A stretch of 64,000 bases of DNA from Brevibacillus brevis (GTDB lineage: Bacteria; Bacillota; Bacilli; Brevibacillales; Brevibacillaceae): the NCBI RefSeq assembly GCF_001039275.2, contig NZ_CP030117.1, positions 3,658,001-3,722,000 on the forward strand, given 5' to 3'. Shown piece after piece: positions 6,996-15,600 of this stretch. Position numbers and translations under genes: made by a program. Position 1 is the first letter of the stretch; every line of letters begins with the position of its first letter. The notes under the pieces are model-generated. The model was not told where the DNA came from, ran no database searches, and worked only from the letters and a program-made list of their open reading frames with translations.

Positions 6996-7510
6996 TTCTC
7001 CCTCTTTGACATCAGTAAGCTTTGAGCCCATCTTTTTGTCCACTCCTCCCGCGTTACCCTTTAGTAGAAGGAGTGCAGTATGGTGGAGAGGTTGGATTTG
7101 GACACTCTGTCCTACGACGATTTCAACAAAAGAGCCGCCCGGTTCTTTCCCCGAGCGGCTTAACGCCTTTCACGTCTTCATGTAAGGAACCTACCAACTC
7201 GTACTCATGTAAGCGTGTTCAGATACGCCTCTATCCCTTGCAATACTGTTCATAATATTCCTACCAGCTTGCATTCTAGGTCTATCCTATGCTTGCTATC
7301 CTCCAGACTGATAGCGAAATCATTGAAATGCCGCACCTTGTTTTCAAGGCTTTTCATACCGTTCTTCCAGCGTAGTCAATGTGGAGGGACGCAACCCTTT
7401 CCCGATCAGCTAGCCTGCTGGATCGCTTTATTTGTTTTGTTTAAACTACATACTTTCAGAATATTATTTAATCTTCACATATTAGCGAAACTAATTATGA
7501 GGTGTTTATT
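6996..7510. other. Gap with a possible minus-strand coding scar
   Basis: No intact gene seen. A GC-rich hairpin with arms AGCCGC and GCGGCT lies at about 7126-7161. On the minus strand 7250-7357 reads MKSLENKVRHFNDFAISLED and continues to a stop; just before it another frame reads GKGLRPSTLTTLEERYE. Together they look like a frameshifted fragment of an unknown protein, but the evidence is thin. Confidence 0.3.
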
Positions 7511-7576
7511 ATGAAAAAGTTCGTTGCTGTTGTTTTTGCTATTGTAATGGTTAGAATCTTTCGTGCCCCTTGCTAG
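7511..7576 (+). CDS. Tiny signal-peptide-like ORF (21 aa)
   Basis: GAGGTGTTTATT precedes an ATG. The product MKKFVAVVFAIVMVRIFRAP plus a terminal Cys looks like the start of a signal peptide. The stop codon lies in the loop of the following terminator, so this is probably a truncated remnant of a small secreted protein. Confidence 0.35.
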   Translation: MKKFVAVVFAIVMVRIFRAPC

Positions 7577-7587
7577 GGGCATTTTTT
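7564..7587 (+). terminator. Rho-independent terminator
   Basis: TGCCCC and GGGGCA arms followed by six T. Confidence 0.8.
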
Positions 7588-7606
7588 GTACAACCATGTA
7601 CTCTGC

Positions 7607-7982
7607 CTATCCAAGATTCTCCATTTCCATCGTCATCACGATAAAGGGAGTCCCATTGTTTACGAATGAGGCCGTTTCTTTACATCTCGCTCTTGAATAT
7701 ACTTTGATTGCTCTACGATTAAAGCTAGCAACAGCCCGATATCCAACACATTTTCGGCCTTGTAAAGATTTTGCTTGCGACCTTCTGGGACTTGTGCATC
7801 AAGCCCGAAACAGAAGAAGCCCGTAAGCTGACCATGATTATCTCGAACTGCATAATAGGTCCGTCTAATAGTTCTTGAAGTGCTTCTGGACTATGATCAA
7901 TATCATAAAAGGAATATTCCTGCGGATATTTCCAAGTTGTAACTTGCTTTGCATCTGGAATTGTCATCAACTGAAAATTCAT
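7607..7982 (-). pseudogene. Broken GNAT acetyltransferase
   Basis: The first 41 codons (MNFQLMTIPDAKQVTTWKYP onwards) are the N-terminus of a GNAT family in which the next residues should be YYAVRD. These occur, but in a shifted frame (YYAVRDNHGQLTGFFCFGLD). The frame changes again after VLDIGL, where the acetyl-CoA loop is missing. A final piece (FNRRAIKVYSRARCKETASF) restores the family's C-terminus in a third frame, ending at a TAG. There are therefore one frameshift near 7860 and a deletion plus shift near 7725. About 125 codons remain of roughly 150. Confidence 0.85.
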
Positions 7983-8166
7983 TTATTCCCCCCCCCATAA
8001 AACCTTTACATTCCGTTCGTTTTTCATAGAGCTAGCCCTGCTTCTTACCAGTATGTTTGGTATCGTTATCTTTTTCACTTGTACATGCACCCTTTTTTAC
8101 CTCTGTCCAGAACTTCTTATTCTCTTCTACATAAAATGCATGAAAACAAGAAAAGGAGGATCACAC

Positions 8167-8547
8167 TTGAAGATACCGAAAAGTTTATGCGATCGTATAG
8201 CCAAAATTCTGGGTGGGACAGGCATGTCAAATGATACTTGTTCTATCACGATTAAGCGTAATCTCCATGCAACAATCTTGGGCAAGCCATATGAAACTGA
8301 GCACGAAATTACCATTGAATCCCTCGATAAAGAAGGAAATACCTTGAATACGGGTGAATTTACACTCCTTCAATCCGAAGTCCAAGAGTTTATTGACGCT
8401 GTTCGTAAACAAGGGTTTATCGTTACTGCCCTGCACAATCACTGGCTCTTCGACAAGCCACGTCTCATGTATTTGCATCTTGAATCTGTTGAGCCACCCT
8501 TAGAGTTTGCAAAGAAACTACGTCGTGCTTTGAATGTACTGAAATAA
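8167..8547 (+). CDS. DUF1259 (LppY/LpqO-like) protein
   Basis: A 126-residue protein that starts at a TTG (8167) with AAGGAGGA seven bases upstream; the longer in-frame reading from 8053 has no ribosome binding site. It resembles one DUF1259 unit: SITIKRNLHATILGKP, then the late motif VTALHNHWLFDKPRLMYLHL with a conserved His-x-His-x-x-x pattern, and a closing LRRALNVLK. Actinobacterial LpqO and LppY are secreted; this one has no signal peptide. Function unknown. A strong terminator follows. Confidence 0.75.
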   Translation: MKIPKSLCDRIAKILGGTGMSNDTCSITIKRNLHATILGKPYETEHEITIESLDKEGNTLNTGEFTLLQSEVQEFIDAVRKQGFIVTALHNHWLFDKPRLMYLHLESVEPPLEFAKKLRRALNVLK

Positions 8548-8558
8548 CCGCTCCTCGT

Positions 8559-8592
8559 GGCGCTAAGCGTATTGAAGCTTAGCGCCTCTTTC
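8559..8592 (+). terminator. Rho-independent terminator
   Basis: A perfect 10-bp stem, GGCGCTAAGC and GCTTAGCGCC, followed by a T-rich tail. Confidence 0.9.
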
Positions 8593-9012
8593 ATTGCCTG
8601 CCACTATCGTATTCTCATAGGCATGAATTCCAATGGTTGATAGATCAATATTTTACAAATTGTAGAAAGTTCCCTCGGTTGTTGAGAAACCCTGAGAACC
8701 AGACATCGTTTTCACTTCGATCGAAGACTACGTTCATAACGAGAAGCAAATGTGTAATCATACCTGAGACAAAGCACATTCTATTGTTTGGTCACTATAT
8801 GGAGGTAAGTCGAGAAAATTGCCAGTTCGCTTGCTAATTAGCTTTAATAAGTATGCATTCGAGATGCATTCCTTTTGCCGAAGAGAAATGCTGCATAGGC
8901 GAGCAATCATCTTTTTATGTAATTATTTACCATTTCATTCAATTTGAGTATAATTACCTTTAGTTCCTGCATTTAGAATTTGATCACAATTGATACAAAG
9001 GAGTGTACTAGG
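8593..9012. other. Intergenic region without a supported gene
   Basis: Only a 66-codon open frame without ribosome binding site, and a pair of ATGCAT repeats near 8854-8870. The promoter for the secreted protein at 9013 is probably near 8940-8990 (AT-rich TATAATT). Confidence 0.5.
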
Positions 9013-9417
9013 ATGAAAAAACAGCTTCTCTCTATTTCGATGCTTGCTTTACTCCTCTCTGGCGCACCTGTATATGCTTCCGCTTCTCCCAATGCTCAAG
9101 TACAAGGTGAAGCAGACACAGTAACCTTGGAGCAGCAAAAACAAGAACAACAATTCACCAAATATTACTCCCTTACTCCTGGGCAGTTAAGTCCAAAAGA
9201 AGCGATTTATCTAAAGAAAGGGCAGGAGCTCCGTATCAGTGCAAAAGGTAGCTTTGCGAATTACACAGTCTATAATGCTCAAAATAAACAGATTTGGAGC
9301 GGTACGACAGGTATCATTATTAAAGCTGATGCGGACGGGTATCGCTACGTACAATTTCAAGCCCCCTATTCCTATGAGGATCAAAATGTTATCGTAGCTA
9401 CTTTTACGATTCAATAA
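9013..9417 (+). CDS. Secreted beta-rich protein of unknown function (134 aa)
   Basis: The ATG at 9013 lies behind AAAGGAGTGTACTAGG. Residues 1-25 are a signal peptide (MKKQLLSISMLALLLSGAPV, cleavage after VYASA). The mature part is a Gln-rich linker followed by about 80 residues of alternating polar and hydrophobic pattern (EAIYLKKGQELRISAKG to VIVATFTIQ), as in small beta-sandwich domains. A similar plan is seen in the protein at 30238. No cysteines, no membrane anchor. Its own terminator makes it monocistronic. Confidence 0.75.
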   Translation: MKKQLLSISMLALLLSGAPVYASASPNAQVQGEADTVTLEQQKQEQQFTKYYSLTPGQLSPKEAIYLKKGQELRISAKGSFANYTVYNAQNKQIWSGTTGIIIKADADGYRYVQFQAPYSYEDQNVIVATFTIQ

Positions 9418-9433
9418 AACATGAATAGCTTTT

Positions 9434-9464
9434 AGCCCGTCTTGATTGTGAAGACGGGCTTTAT
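9434..9464 (+). terminator. Rho-independent terminator
   Basis: AGCCCGTCTT and AAGACGGGCT, a perfect 10-bp stem with a 7-base loop, then TTTAT. Confidence 0.9.
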
Positions 9465-9699
9465 ACATATTTGCATCGCTCTTTCTTCGTCAACCTCTTC
9501 GCCTAGTCCATTCTCATTCATCCTGTGAAAAGTCGAATGGCCACTTTTTCCTTTTCCTCAAGAGTGAGGCAGAACGAAGCTTGCATCTTACCTTAATGAC
9601 GTTCATGAATACACGTGATGTCTCCTGTATCTAGACTTAAGCGATTGGATGAAGAGTGTTACGATCGTTGCCGTCGCTGAAGATCTCGCGGGATTTTTT

Positions 9700-9735
9700 C
9701 CCCTCGCACCAACAGGCACAAGGGGTTTCGCTTAT
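9700..9735. repeat. 36-bp copy of the glnA terminator region
   Basis: Matches 21449-21484 at 35 of 36 positions (CCCCTCGCACC, one mismatch, ACAGGCACAAGGGG, TTTCGCTTAT). The A run that gives the glnA terminator its minus-strand T tail is replaced by T, so this copy is no longer a terminator for minus-strand transcripts. Confidence 0.7.
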
Positions 9736-9784
9736 AAGGGAAACACCTTTCGAATAGTCCCTATCGTTTGTGTCAATCGCATGG

Positions 9785-10732
9785 TTATTGTTTTTTCAGC
9801 AACATGCTACCAATCTCTTCTAAGAGGATTTCCTTTCCAATTGGGCCAAAGGCTTTGATGTTGAATGTTTCATTGGTTACTTCGTAGAGATGGCCTTGTT
9901 GAACTGCCTTGTTGCTTTTCCATACTGGGCTCTTTTTCAGTTCTGCGTAAACATCATCTGCTTTTCCGCCGAAATTGACGAGGAACATATGATCTGGCTG
10001 AAAATTCGTAAGTCCTTCCAGCTCGATCATTTCCATTGTTTTATTCGTAGGTGTTCCTTCTGCCGGCTTCAGGCCGAGATCAGTGAACAAGATATCTGCA
10101 TACCCATAGTTTCCGTAGACGCGGAACAATTTTGGCGTTACAGCCAGGAACATAAAGGTCTGGTCGCCGTACGCTTGCTTGAGTTGCTCGCGCATCCCTT
10201 TCGTCTTCTCGTCATAGCCAGCCAGCCACTTGTTCACGTCCTCTTCTTGTCCAAGCAAGCGGCCGATTTCCTTAAACTTATCACGCCATTTGTCCATGTC
10301 TGTCTCCAGAACGACTGTCGGCGCAATTTTGGATAGTTGCTCGTACATCTTTTGCTGGCGGTTATTCATAATAATCAGGTCTGGCTTTGTTTCTACCACC
10401 GCTTCCAGATTGATAGAGTCATCCCACATCCAGCCAACCGTTTTTACATCTGTCAGCTTATCCGCTACGTGGGACATGATTTTTGTCTTGTATGTATTGG
10501 CCGTAGCAACCGGCTTGTGTCCCAAAATTAATAGTTCCTCCGCTGCCCCCGATACGTCTGCAATCCGCTTTGGTTCCGCCGGGATTGTCACTTCCCCCAT
10601 CAAGTGCTTGACTACGCGTGTCTCAGACTTCTTGGGTTCTTCCGAAGCCATTTGGCTGCTTCCGCAACCCGCTGATACGACAGTGACTACTGCAACCAAG
10701 CAGGCCAGTACGATTCGTGTTCCTTTTTTCAT
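9785..10732 (-). CDS. Iron-siderophore ABC transporter substrate-binding lipoprotein
   Basis: A 315-residue protein of the FhuD/FecB class (periplasmic-binding domain, type III). Residues 1-23 form a lipoprotein signal ending VVSAGC with Cys23 as lipidated residue. Family landmarks include MGEVTIPAEPKRIADVSGAA near residues 45-65, LEAVVETKPDLIIMNNRQQK and ELKKSPVWKSNKAVQQGHLY near the end. It would capture ferric siderophores outside the cell for an ABC permease, but no permease or ATPase is adjacent. The ATG at 10732 follows AAGGAG; a longer in-frame reading runs back through the promoter. A Fur box sits 48 bp upstream. Confidence 0.9.
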   Translation of the reverse strand: MKKGTRIVLACLVAVVTVVSAGCGSSQMASEEPKKSETRVVKHLMGEVTIPAEPKRIADVSGAAEELLILGHKPVATANTYKTKIMSHVADKLTDVKTVGWMWDDSINLEAVVETKPDLIIMNNRQQKMYEQLSKIAPTVVLETDMDKWRDKFKEIGRLLGQEEDVNKWLAGYDEKTKGMREQLKQAYGDQTFMFLAVTPKLFRVYGNYGYADILFTDLGLKPAEGTPTNKTMEMIELEGLTNFQPDHMFLVNFGGKADDVYAELKKSPVWKSNKAVQQGHLYEVTNETFNIKAFGPIGKEILLEEIGSMLLKKQ

Positions 10733-10779
10733 CCGTTCATTTCTCCTTGTCACGTGATGTTTGGTGTGAAGTATTATTT

Positions 10780-10798
10780 GATAATGATTATCATTATA
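10780..10798. promoter_or_regulatory. Fur box
   Basis: GATAATGATTATCATTATA matches the 19-bp Fur consensus at 18 positions and lies 48 bp upstream of the siderophore-binding lipoprotein gene. Iron-replete repression by Fur is expected. Confidence 0.9.
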
Positions 10799-11049
10799 AG
10801 TGACAGAGAAGATAATCACATATTCTAGCGTATATGTCAATGTTTTTATATTTTTTATGTTTATAACGAAACGAGGTTGTCCCATGTTGCAGATTGGGGA
10901 ATGTTCTGGATCACGCAAGCCATTGATTACTCCCTTTCAATTGAAATGAAACAGCAAAATAACGAAAAGAATAGTCATTATAATTTGAACTAGGTCTCTT
11001 ATTTGAGACGATGGAAAACATTTCTTTTCATAGTGGAGGGAGCACGATT

Positions 11050-11688
11050 ATGCACAAGGTAGTTGAACCAAAAATTCTATACTTTGGGACGCCAGTTGTA
11101 CTCATCAGTACATTAAATGAGGACAATTCTGTCAACCTTGCCCCTATGTCTTCTGCATGGTGGCTTAACCAATCTTGCATGCTTGGAATGAGTAGCTCAT
11201 CTCAAACCGTTACCAATTTGTTGCGCGAACGCGAATGTGTTTTGAATCTTCCTTCGCCTGATCTTGCTCATGCGGTGGATCGTCTCGCTTTACTAACTGG
11301 ACGAAATCCTATCCCTGAGCGCAAGGCTAATGTGGGATATCGATTTGAACCGGATAAATTCGGAACGGCTAGGCTCACCCCTCAAGATTCGGACCTGATT
11401 CGGCCTCCACGCGTTGCTGAATGCCCAGTGCAATTAGAGGCAGTGGTAGAACAAGTCCATAATTTTGAACTGCCCAGCTCTTTAAAAGCTATTGAAGTAA
11501 AGATAATACGCGTTCATGTTGATGAACAAATCCTAATGACTGGCGAGAAGAACTACATCGATCCCGAGAAGTGGAGCCCACTGATTATGAACTTCTGTGA
11601 ATTTTTTGGCCTTAGCCACAAGCTGCACCCGTCAAGATTAGCCCCAGTTTTTGGTCCTTCTTCAGGTTTCGTTAGCAAATCAAATTAA
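11050..11688 (+). CDS. Flavin reductase-like domain protein
   Basis: A 212-residue FMN-binding split-barrel protein. The segment YFGTPVVLISTLNEDNSVNL, then APMSSAWWLNQSCMLGMS and SQTVTNLLRERECVLNLPS, is the flavin-reductase-like signature for FMN contact. The C-terminal part is family-typical except for the substrate end. Probable role: FMN-dependent reductase or FMN-binding oxidoreductase of unknown substrate. Start ATG 11050 follows GTGGAGGGAG; an upstream in-frame ATG at 11011 lacks one. Confidence 0.85.
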   Translation: MHKVVEPKILYFGTPVVLISTLNEDNSVNLAPMSSAWWLNQSCMLGMSSSSQTVTNLLRERECVLNLPSPDLAHAVDRLALLTGRNPIPERKANVGYRFEPDKFGTARLTPQDSDLIRPPRVAECPVQLEAVVEQVHNFELPSSLKAIEVKIIRVHVDEQILMTGEKNYIDPEKWSPLIMNFCEFFGLSHKLHPSRLAPVFGPSSGFVSKSN

Positions 11689-11864
11689 TATCATTGGAGT
11701 GCTATTGAGCGCCTATCTTTTCGATGATTAATACAAGAAGAACAGCATTCAAATAGCAAGAATCACCTTCTTCCCTATTTTCAAAGCATCAATTGATATG
11801 CATGTTGAAAAACGAACATTCTCTCTATTTATACTAAGAATGGTCCAAAGATAAGGACTTTAAC

Positions 11865-11945
11865 ATGGGGCTATTTACTTCTAGAAAAGATAATGTAGCA
11901 TTCAATAAGATCCAATCCTTTGAAGGGATGGAATTGACCAAATAA
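11865..11945 (+). CDS. Short ORF before a terminator (26 aa)
   Basis: AAGGAC lies seven bases before the ATG. The frame MGLFTSRKDNVAFNKIQSFE continues for six residues and stops six bases before a strong terminator. Position between promoter-like AT-rich DNA and a terminator favours a real transcript, but no family is recognised and it may be a truncated remnant. Confidence 0.3.
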   Translation: MGLFTSRKDNVAFNKIQSFEGMELTK

Positions 11946-11951
11946 CACGGC

Positions 11952-11991
11952 GAGGCACCTCCTATCTAAAAGGAAGGTGCCTCAAGTTTTT
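11952..11991 (+). terminator. Rho-independent terminator
   Basis: GAGGCACCT and AGGTGCCTC arms followed by AAGTTTTT. Confidence 0.85.
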
Positions 11992-12336
11992 GAAGACTCT
12001 GACTAAGTTAAAAAGGTAAAGTCGCCAAATATCGGCAAGATCAAGCTCGCCTAGTTCCGCTTCAGGAACGGCCTCCATTGCGACTTTGGCTTTGTCCTGC
12101 GAACGGGCCGGTACGACCACTTGGGCGCCTGCCTTCGCAAATACCCTCGATACCTCCAAGCCAATACCAGAATATCCGCCAGTCACAATCGCAACCTTAC
12201 CGGCTAAATCTACTCCTTGCATGATTTCTTCGGCGAAGCAAGCAATCCTATTTTCTCGTAATATCGAAGAGTATCCGTAGAAAGTCCCGTCCGCTCTGCA
12301 ACTTCGATAAATCGAATACGTCCGTTCTTCGTTCAT
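11962..12336 (-). pseudogene. MerR-regulator/SDR-dehydrogenase deletion scar
   Basis: The minus strand starts with ATG and MNEERTYSI, the usual opening of a MerR regulator. It then needs a +1 shift to continue as FIEVAERTGLSTDTLRYYEK, the MerR recognition helix and wing. After about 15 more codons the regulator stops. The original frame resumes as MQGVDLAGKVAIVTGGYSGI, the start of a short-chain dehydrogenase with its TGxxxGIG loop. The dehydrogenase ends after ELGELDLAD, about 70 codons in, and runs into a terminator. An adjacent regulator-dehydrogenase pair has therefore lost most of both genes. Confidence 0.85.
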
Positions 12337-12472
12337 GAATGCCTAGCTCCTCACTCAGGCTATTTTTGTACAGCATGATATTTATGTAAAATGTAACGGC
12401 TGTCGAATAACGACTTATCTACCTGTTCGAGCCGCATCGGAGAAATGAAATAAACCTGTAGTCACCTCGATA

Positions 12473-12506
12473 CAAAAAAGTCCCCAATTGCTTTAAGCAA
12501 ATTGGG
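12473..12506 (-). terminator. Rho-independent terminator, minus strand
   Basis: CCCCAATT and AATTGGGG arms; on the minus strand ACTTTTTT follows. It would end transcripts from the PH-domain gene and the remnant after it. Confidence 0.8.
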
Positions 12507-12724
12507 GTTCACAAGAAGTAATACGTGAATAAAAAAGTAGTCATGTATATAGTAGGTTATCAGATCAATATTTACTACAAGTATATATAGGTATGCAAAC
12601 CTTCTCTTGCCAAAAAAATAGCGCAGACTCATCTGCACAGATTAAGTCGTACGCCTTATCCCCAAGAGAATCTACACTAGATTTCATATTACCTTACTTT
12701 TATCGGTTTGATTGTGCGGCTAGT

Positions 12725-12878
12725 TCATGCATAAATATTGGTAAATAGTTTGTATTTTCCGTTTGGTGGGAAAATGTTGTACTTTTCAAGTATCTTAGAC
12801 TTGTGCAATGGGAAGATTGCAGCTTCCTCAATTTGTATGCAAACGAAACTGAATAACCAGTCTCTGGTTGAATTCCGA
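12725..12878 (-). pseudogene. C-terminal coding remnant of unknown protein
   Basis: One minus-strand frame reads QIEEAAIFPLHKSKILEKYN, then IFPPNGKYKLFTNIYA and a stop. It looks like a natural protein end, but there is no start codon or upstream body: it begins directly after the PH-domain gene's stop. A Nudix-type or other enzyme tail is possible; not identified. Confidence 0.3.
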
Positions 12879-12888
12879 CCACTGTCTG

Positions 12889-13269
12889 CTACTCATTCAA
12901 AATGTACTCAGCCAACACACTCTGTATGTGATAAATATTCAAATTTTTGTTAAATTGTTTTTGGATCGGTACTGCACTTCCAGAAACCCAAATTTTCAAT
13001 TCCGCATCCAAGTCAAAATTTCCGGCTGTTTCAATGCTAAAATGGTTAATACTTTTATAAGGTATGGAGTGGTATTCTATTTTTCTACCAGTAATGCCTT
13101 GCTTGTCAACCAGTATTAACCGCTTGTTGGTGAAGATAAACATATCACGAATTAATTTGTACGCCTTTTCTATGTTCTCATTTTTCGCTAAGATTTGAGC
13201 ATACTCTCTTTGAACATCTGCAATGTTAACTTCCGAAGCGTTACCCATTAGACCGTCTAATAAGCCCAT
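12889..13269 (-). CDS. Bacterial PH-domain protein
   Basis: A 126-residue protein matching the bPH family: MGLLDGLMGNASEVNIADVQ, then IRDMFIFTNKRLILVDKQGI and YHSIPYKSINHFSIETAG, ending in a beta strand and helix. The FTNKRLILVDKQG box is the family hallmark. Small soluble protein, no membrane segment; in bacteria these domains probably oligomerise and function is mostly unknown. Good ribosome binding site (GGGGGACG) before ATG 13269. Intact, unlike its neighbours. Confidence 0.85.
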   Translation of the reverse strand: MGLLDGLMGNASEVNIADVQREYAQILAKNENIEKAYKLIRDMFIFTNKRLILVDKQGITGRKIEYHSIPYKSINHFSIETAGNFDLDAELKIWVSGSAVPIQKQFNKNLNIYHIQSVLAEYILNE

Positions 13270-13509
13270 ATGAACGTCCCCCTATTCCAATGATTGATAC
13301 ATCGTATTCTCCAAACAGTTCAAAATTCCTACTGAAGTGGTTACTATTGCCTCAAGGTAGCAGTGATTACCTTGAAATTCAGGATGCAGAAATGATCTCA
13401 CCCACACAAACTCTCCTATTTTTCAAATCATGTGTTGTGTTGGCTCCTTAGATAAAATAAAATCTAATACATAAAATGACATCAATTCTGAAGTGAGGGA
13501 ATTTATTCT

Positions 13510-14328
13510 TTGAATGATTATGGGGATCATGACGATCAATTTTTTTCTATTATCGTCACTAAACTTCAGGAAGCTGGGTGTGTTTTCGCTGAAGATGAGG
13601 CCAGGTTACTCATCGCTTCGGCAGGGACAACAACTGAACTTTCGGACATGGTAGAACTGCGAACAACTGGCATGCCTCTCGAACACATTATCGGATGGGC
13701 TGAGTTCTGTGGACTGCGGATTATTGTGGATAAGGGAGTTTTCGTTCCCAGACAACGTACAGCCTTTCTCGCTAGACAGGCTGCCGCCCTCATCCGTCCA
13801 AAGTCGGTAGTGCTTGACCTATGTTGCGGTTCAGGGGCGGTGGGTGCGGTTCTTGCTTACTTGGAACATATCGAATTGTATGCTACTGACATTGATCCAG
13901 CCTCGGTGCAATGCACTCGCCGGAATATTACTACCGCAGGGGGGCGCGTATACGAAGGAGATTTATTTGAGCCTCTTCCTATCATACTGAGGGGGCGCGT
14001 TAACGTCATCGTTGCGAATGCTCCCTACGTTCCCACCAAAGCCATCGAATTTCTTCCACCTGAAGCTCGCATACATGAGGCGAAAATAGCACTCGACGGG
14101 GGAACAGATGGGCTTGACGTCCAGAGACGAATAGTGGCTACAGCTCCACTCTGGCTGGCGCCTGGTGGACACTTACTAATAGAGACAAGCGAGCGTCAGA
14201 CACCTCAGACAGTCGATATCTTCACTCGTTGCGGGCTGATTACACGGGTGACAAGGTCTGACGAGTTCGATGCTACTGTCGTAATCGGAACCAAGCCATC
14301 GACAGCATCGTTTGTATTCGGACCATGA
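13510..14328 (+). CDS. Putative protein N5-glutamine methyltransferase (HemK/PrmC-like)
   Basis: A 272-residue protein. N-terminal 85 residues are the helical PrmC-type substrate domain (GMPLEHIIGWAEFCGLRIIV, then GVFVPRQRTAFLARQA). The methyltransferase domain has motif I VLDLCCGSGAVGAVLAY and acidic D-I-D after it (YATDIDPASV). The catalytic NPPY motif is NAPY here (VIVANAPYVP), as in a divergent subgroup. PrmC methylates the GGQ glutamine of release factors; this paralogue's target is unknown. Start is TTG 13510 with GAGGGA nine bases upstream. The gene is GC-richer than its flanks. Confidence 0.85.
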   Translation: MNDYGDHDDQFFSIIVTKLQEAGCVFAEDEARLLIASAGTTTELSDMVELRTTGMPLEHIIGWAEFCGLRIIVDKGVFVPRQRTAFLARQAAALIRPKSVVLDLCCGSGAVGAVLAYLEHIELYATDIDPASVQCTRRNITTAGGRVYEGDLFEPLPIILRGRVNVIVANAPYVPTKAIEFLPPEARIHEAKIALDGGTDGLDVQRRIVATAPLWLAPGGHLLIETSERQTPQTVDIFTRCGLITRVTRSDEFDATVVIGTKPSTASFVFGP

Positions 14329-15130
14329 TTTCCGTTCATGTACCGCTACCTGTTCTGGTACTGCTTGTTAAAATAAATAGTGGTTTGGTACAGAATCATA
14401 AAATCAACTAACCTATTATGGAGATGATTCTACGTAAGGCCAACGACAATACCCACAGTAGCGGTAACTGTTCAGATTCCGGTCATTGGCGCAACCCAAA
14501 CACTACTAACAGCTTCTAACCAACATTATTATCCTCCATTACCGCTATTTCTTCTCCTTCTGAATACGGCACCGCTTTTCGCCTCGCATCACTCCCACAC
14601 CGGTTCAGCTATACAAAACGCAAGTAATCATGCAACCCATTTGCGAATAATTAGCGAAAATACCGATCCAACGTCAGGCAACTTCCTTTGACCACTTCTT
14701 ATGTTATTGCAGGAGGTGGTCAAAGTGGCTGTCAGATGTCTTTGTCGAGGTAGTAGCATGATCATCAAGTATATCTGGTGAGTGATTTACTACTTGCGAC
14801 GATCATTGCTGTCACAATTGGCATGGCGGTTGGGTTTATCACGGGAAATGTATACCCCCTTTGCAACCATGGCCGGATACGTTTTTTTACGGTTTCGCTC
14901 CTTGAGTAGCTTTACTTAATTTCTCTTTTGTTATGATGCGGCCCCTTGGGTTTTATAGAATGGAATAAAATTATTGTACTTGCTGACTCTCTAAAGAATG
15001 TATTTCCCGACGGTTCCCTACTCGACAAAGAAATTTACATTTTAACAAAGTTTGATAATAGACACACCTCTTACGTTGGTTAAGAGGTGTGTTGACGTTT
15101 CTTACGTCTTTCCACTTCTCGTAGGTACTG
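14329..15130. other. Long region without a supported gene
   Basis: No intact gene. A plus-strand frame from about 14427 to 14691 stays open (VAVTVQIPVIGATQTLLTAS then a hydrophobic run) but has no start codon. Another short frame near 14776-14907 reads SDLLLATIIAVTIGMAVGFI, a possible membrane helix, also without a clear start. Both may be decayed small genes. An AGGAGGTGG at about 14711 precedes a GTG frame of 18 codons. Confidence 0.35.
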
Positions 15131-15400
15131 TTAAGTTAAATCGCTCTTTTTCAGGCACGCTTGCATGTGATCCTGATATGCTCCGGCAGAACATTCGGAG
15201 AAGAGAACCCGAGCTCCATACGGATCAGTATCACTACATGTGAGTGACTTTCGACGACAATTTTCTAACGCAACCAGTTCCCATTCTTCTCTGGCTTCCT
15301 CCACCGTCAGTAGGCCTTCGCTACATCTCCGAATTGGTTCTGATTTTATTTTTTGGATAGTCTCGTCACCTTGATATACCACGCCTTTACTCGGTGCCAA
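15131..15400 (-). pseudogene. Unidentified minus-strand ORF or remnant (89 codons)
   Basis: Frame from a TTG at 15400, directly after an in-frame stop and without a ribosome binding site. The product is hydrophilic and helical (SEGLLTVEEAREEWELVALE), then has three cysteines in a less protein-like tail. It sits in a row with two other short minus-strand coding pieces (15439-15576 and 15601-15780). The set looks like a decayed operon. Family not recognised. Confidence 0.3.
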
Positions 15401-15438
15401 TTTGCTTCACATGTAACCTTGGCTTAATCCTGCATCAG

Positions 15439-15576
15439 CTATAAATTTTGGCAAGCCACACTCCCCAAGGTACCCCCAACGAAATGCATCGTTGCCGTAA
15501 TCATGAAACTCCCCCACCCCTGTCCTTTAATCGATGGCAGCTCATACCGCCGACCCGTTACCTCAACTCGAGCCAT
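15439..15576 (-). CDS. Small hypothetical protein (45 aa)
   Basis: An ATG at 15576 with AGGGAGGAAAG six bases upstream, the best ribosome binding site in this decayed stretch. The product begins MARVEVTGRRYELPSIKGQG and ends in a Gly-rich segment. It may be the N-terminus of a longer protein that was cut. Not recognised. Confidence 0.4.
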   Translation of the reverse strand: MARVEVTGRRYELPSIKGQGWGSFMITATMHFVGGTLGSVACQNL

Positions 15577-15600
15577 GAGCTTTCCTCCCTACACAGACTG

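Noticed and set aside
6952-7185. Plus-strand frames rich in Ser, Pro and Phe after the YjcZ-like gene
   Set aside because: They start inside the YjcZ-like stop/terminator region and lack ribosome binding sites.
14427-14691. Open plus-strand frame with a hydrophobic middle
   Set aside because: No start codon or ribosome binding site; likely chance or a decayed gene.
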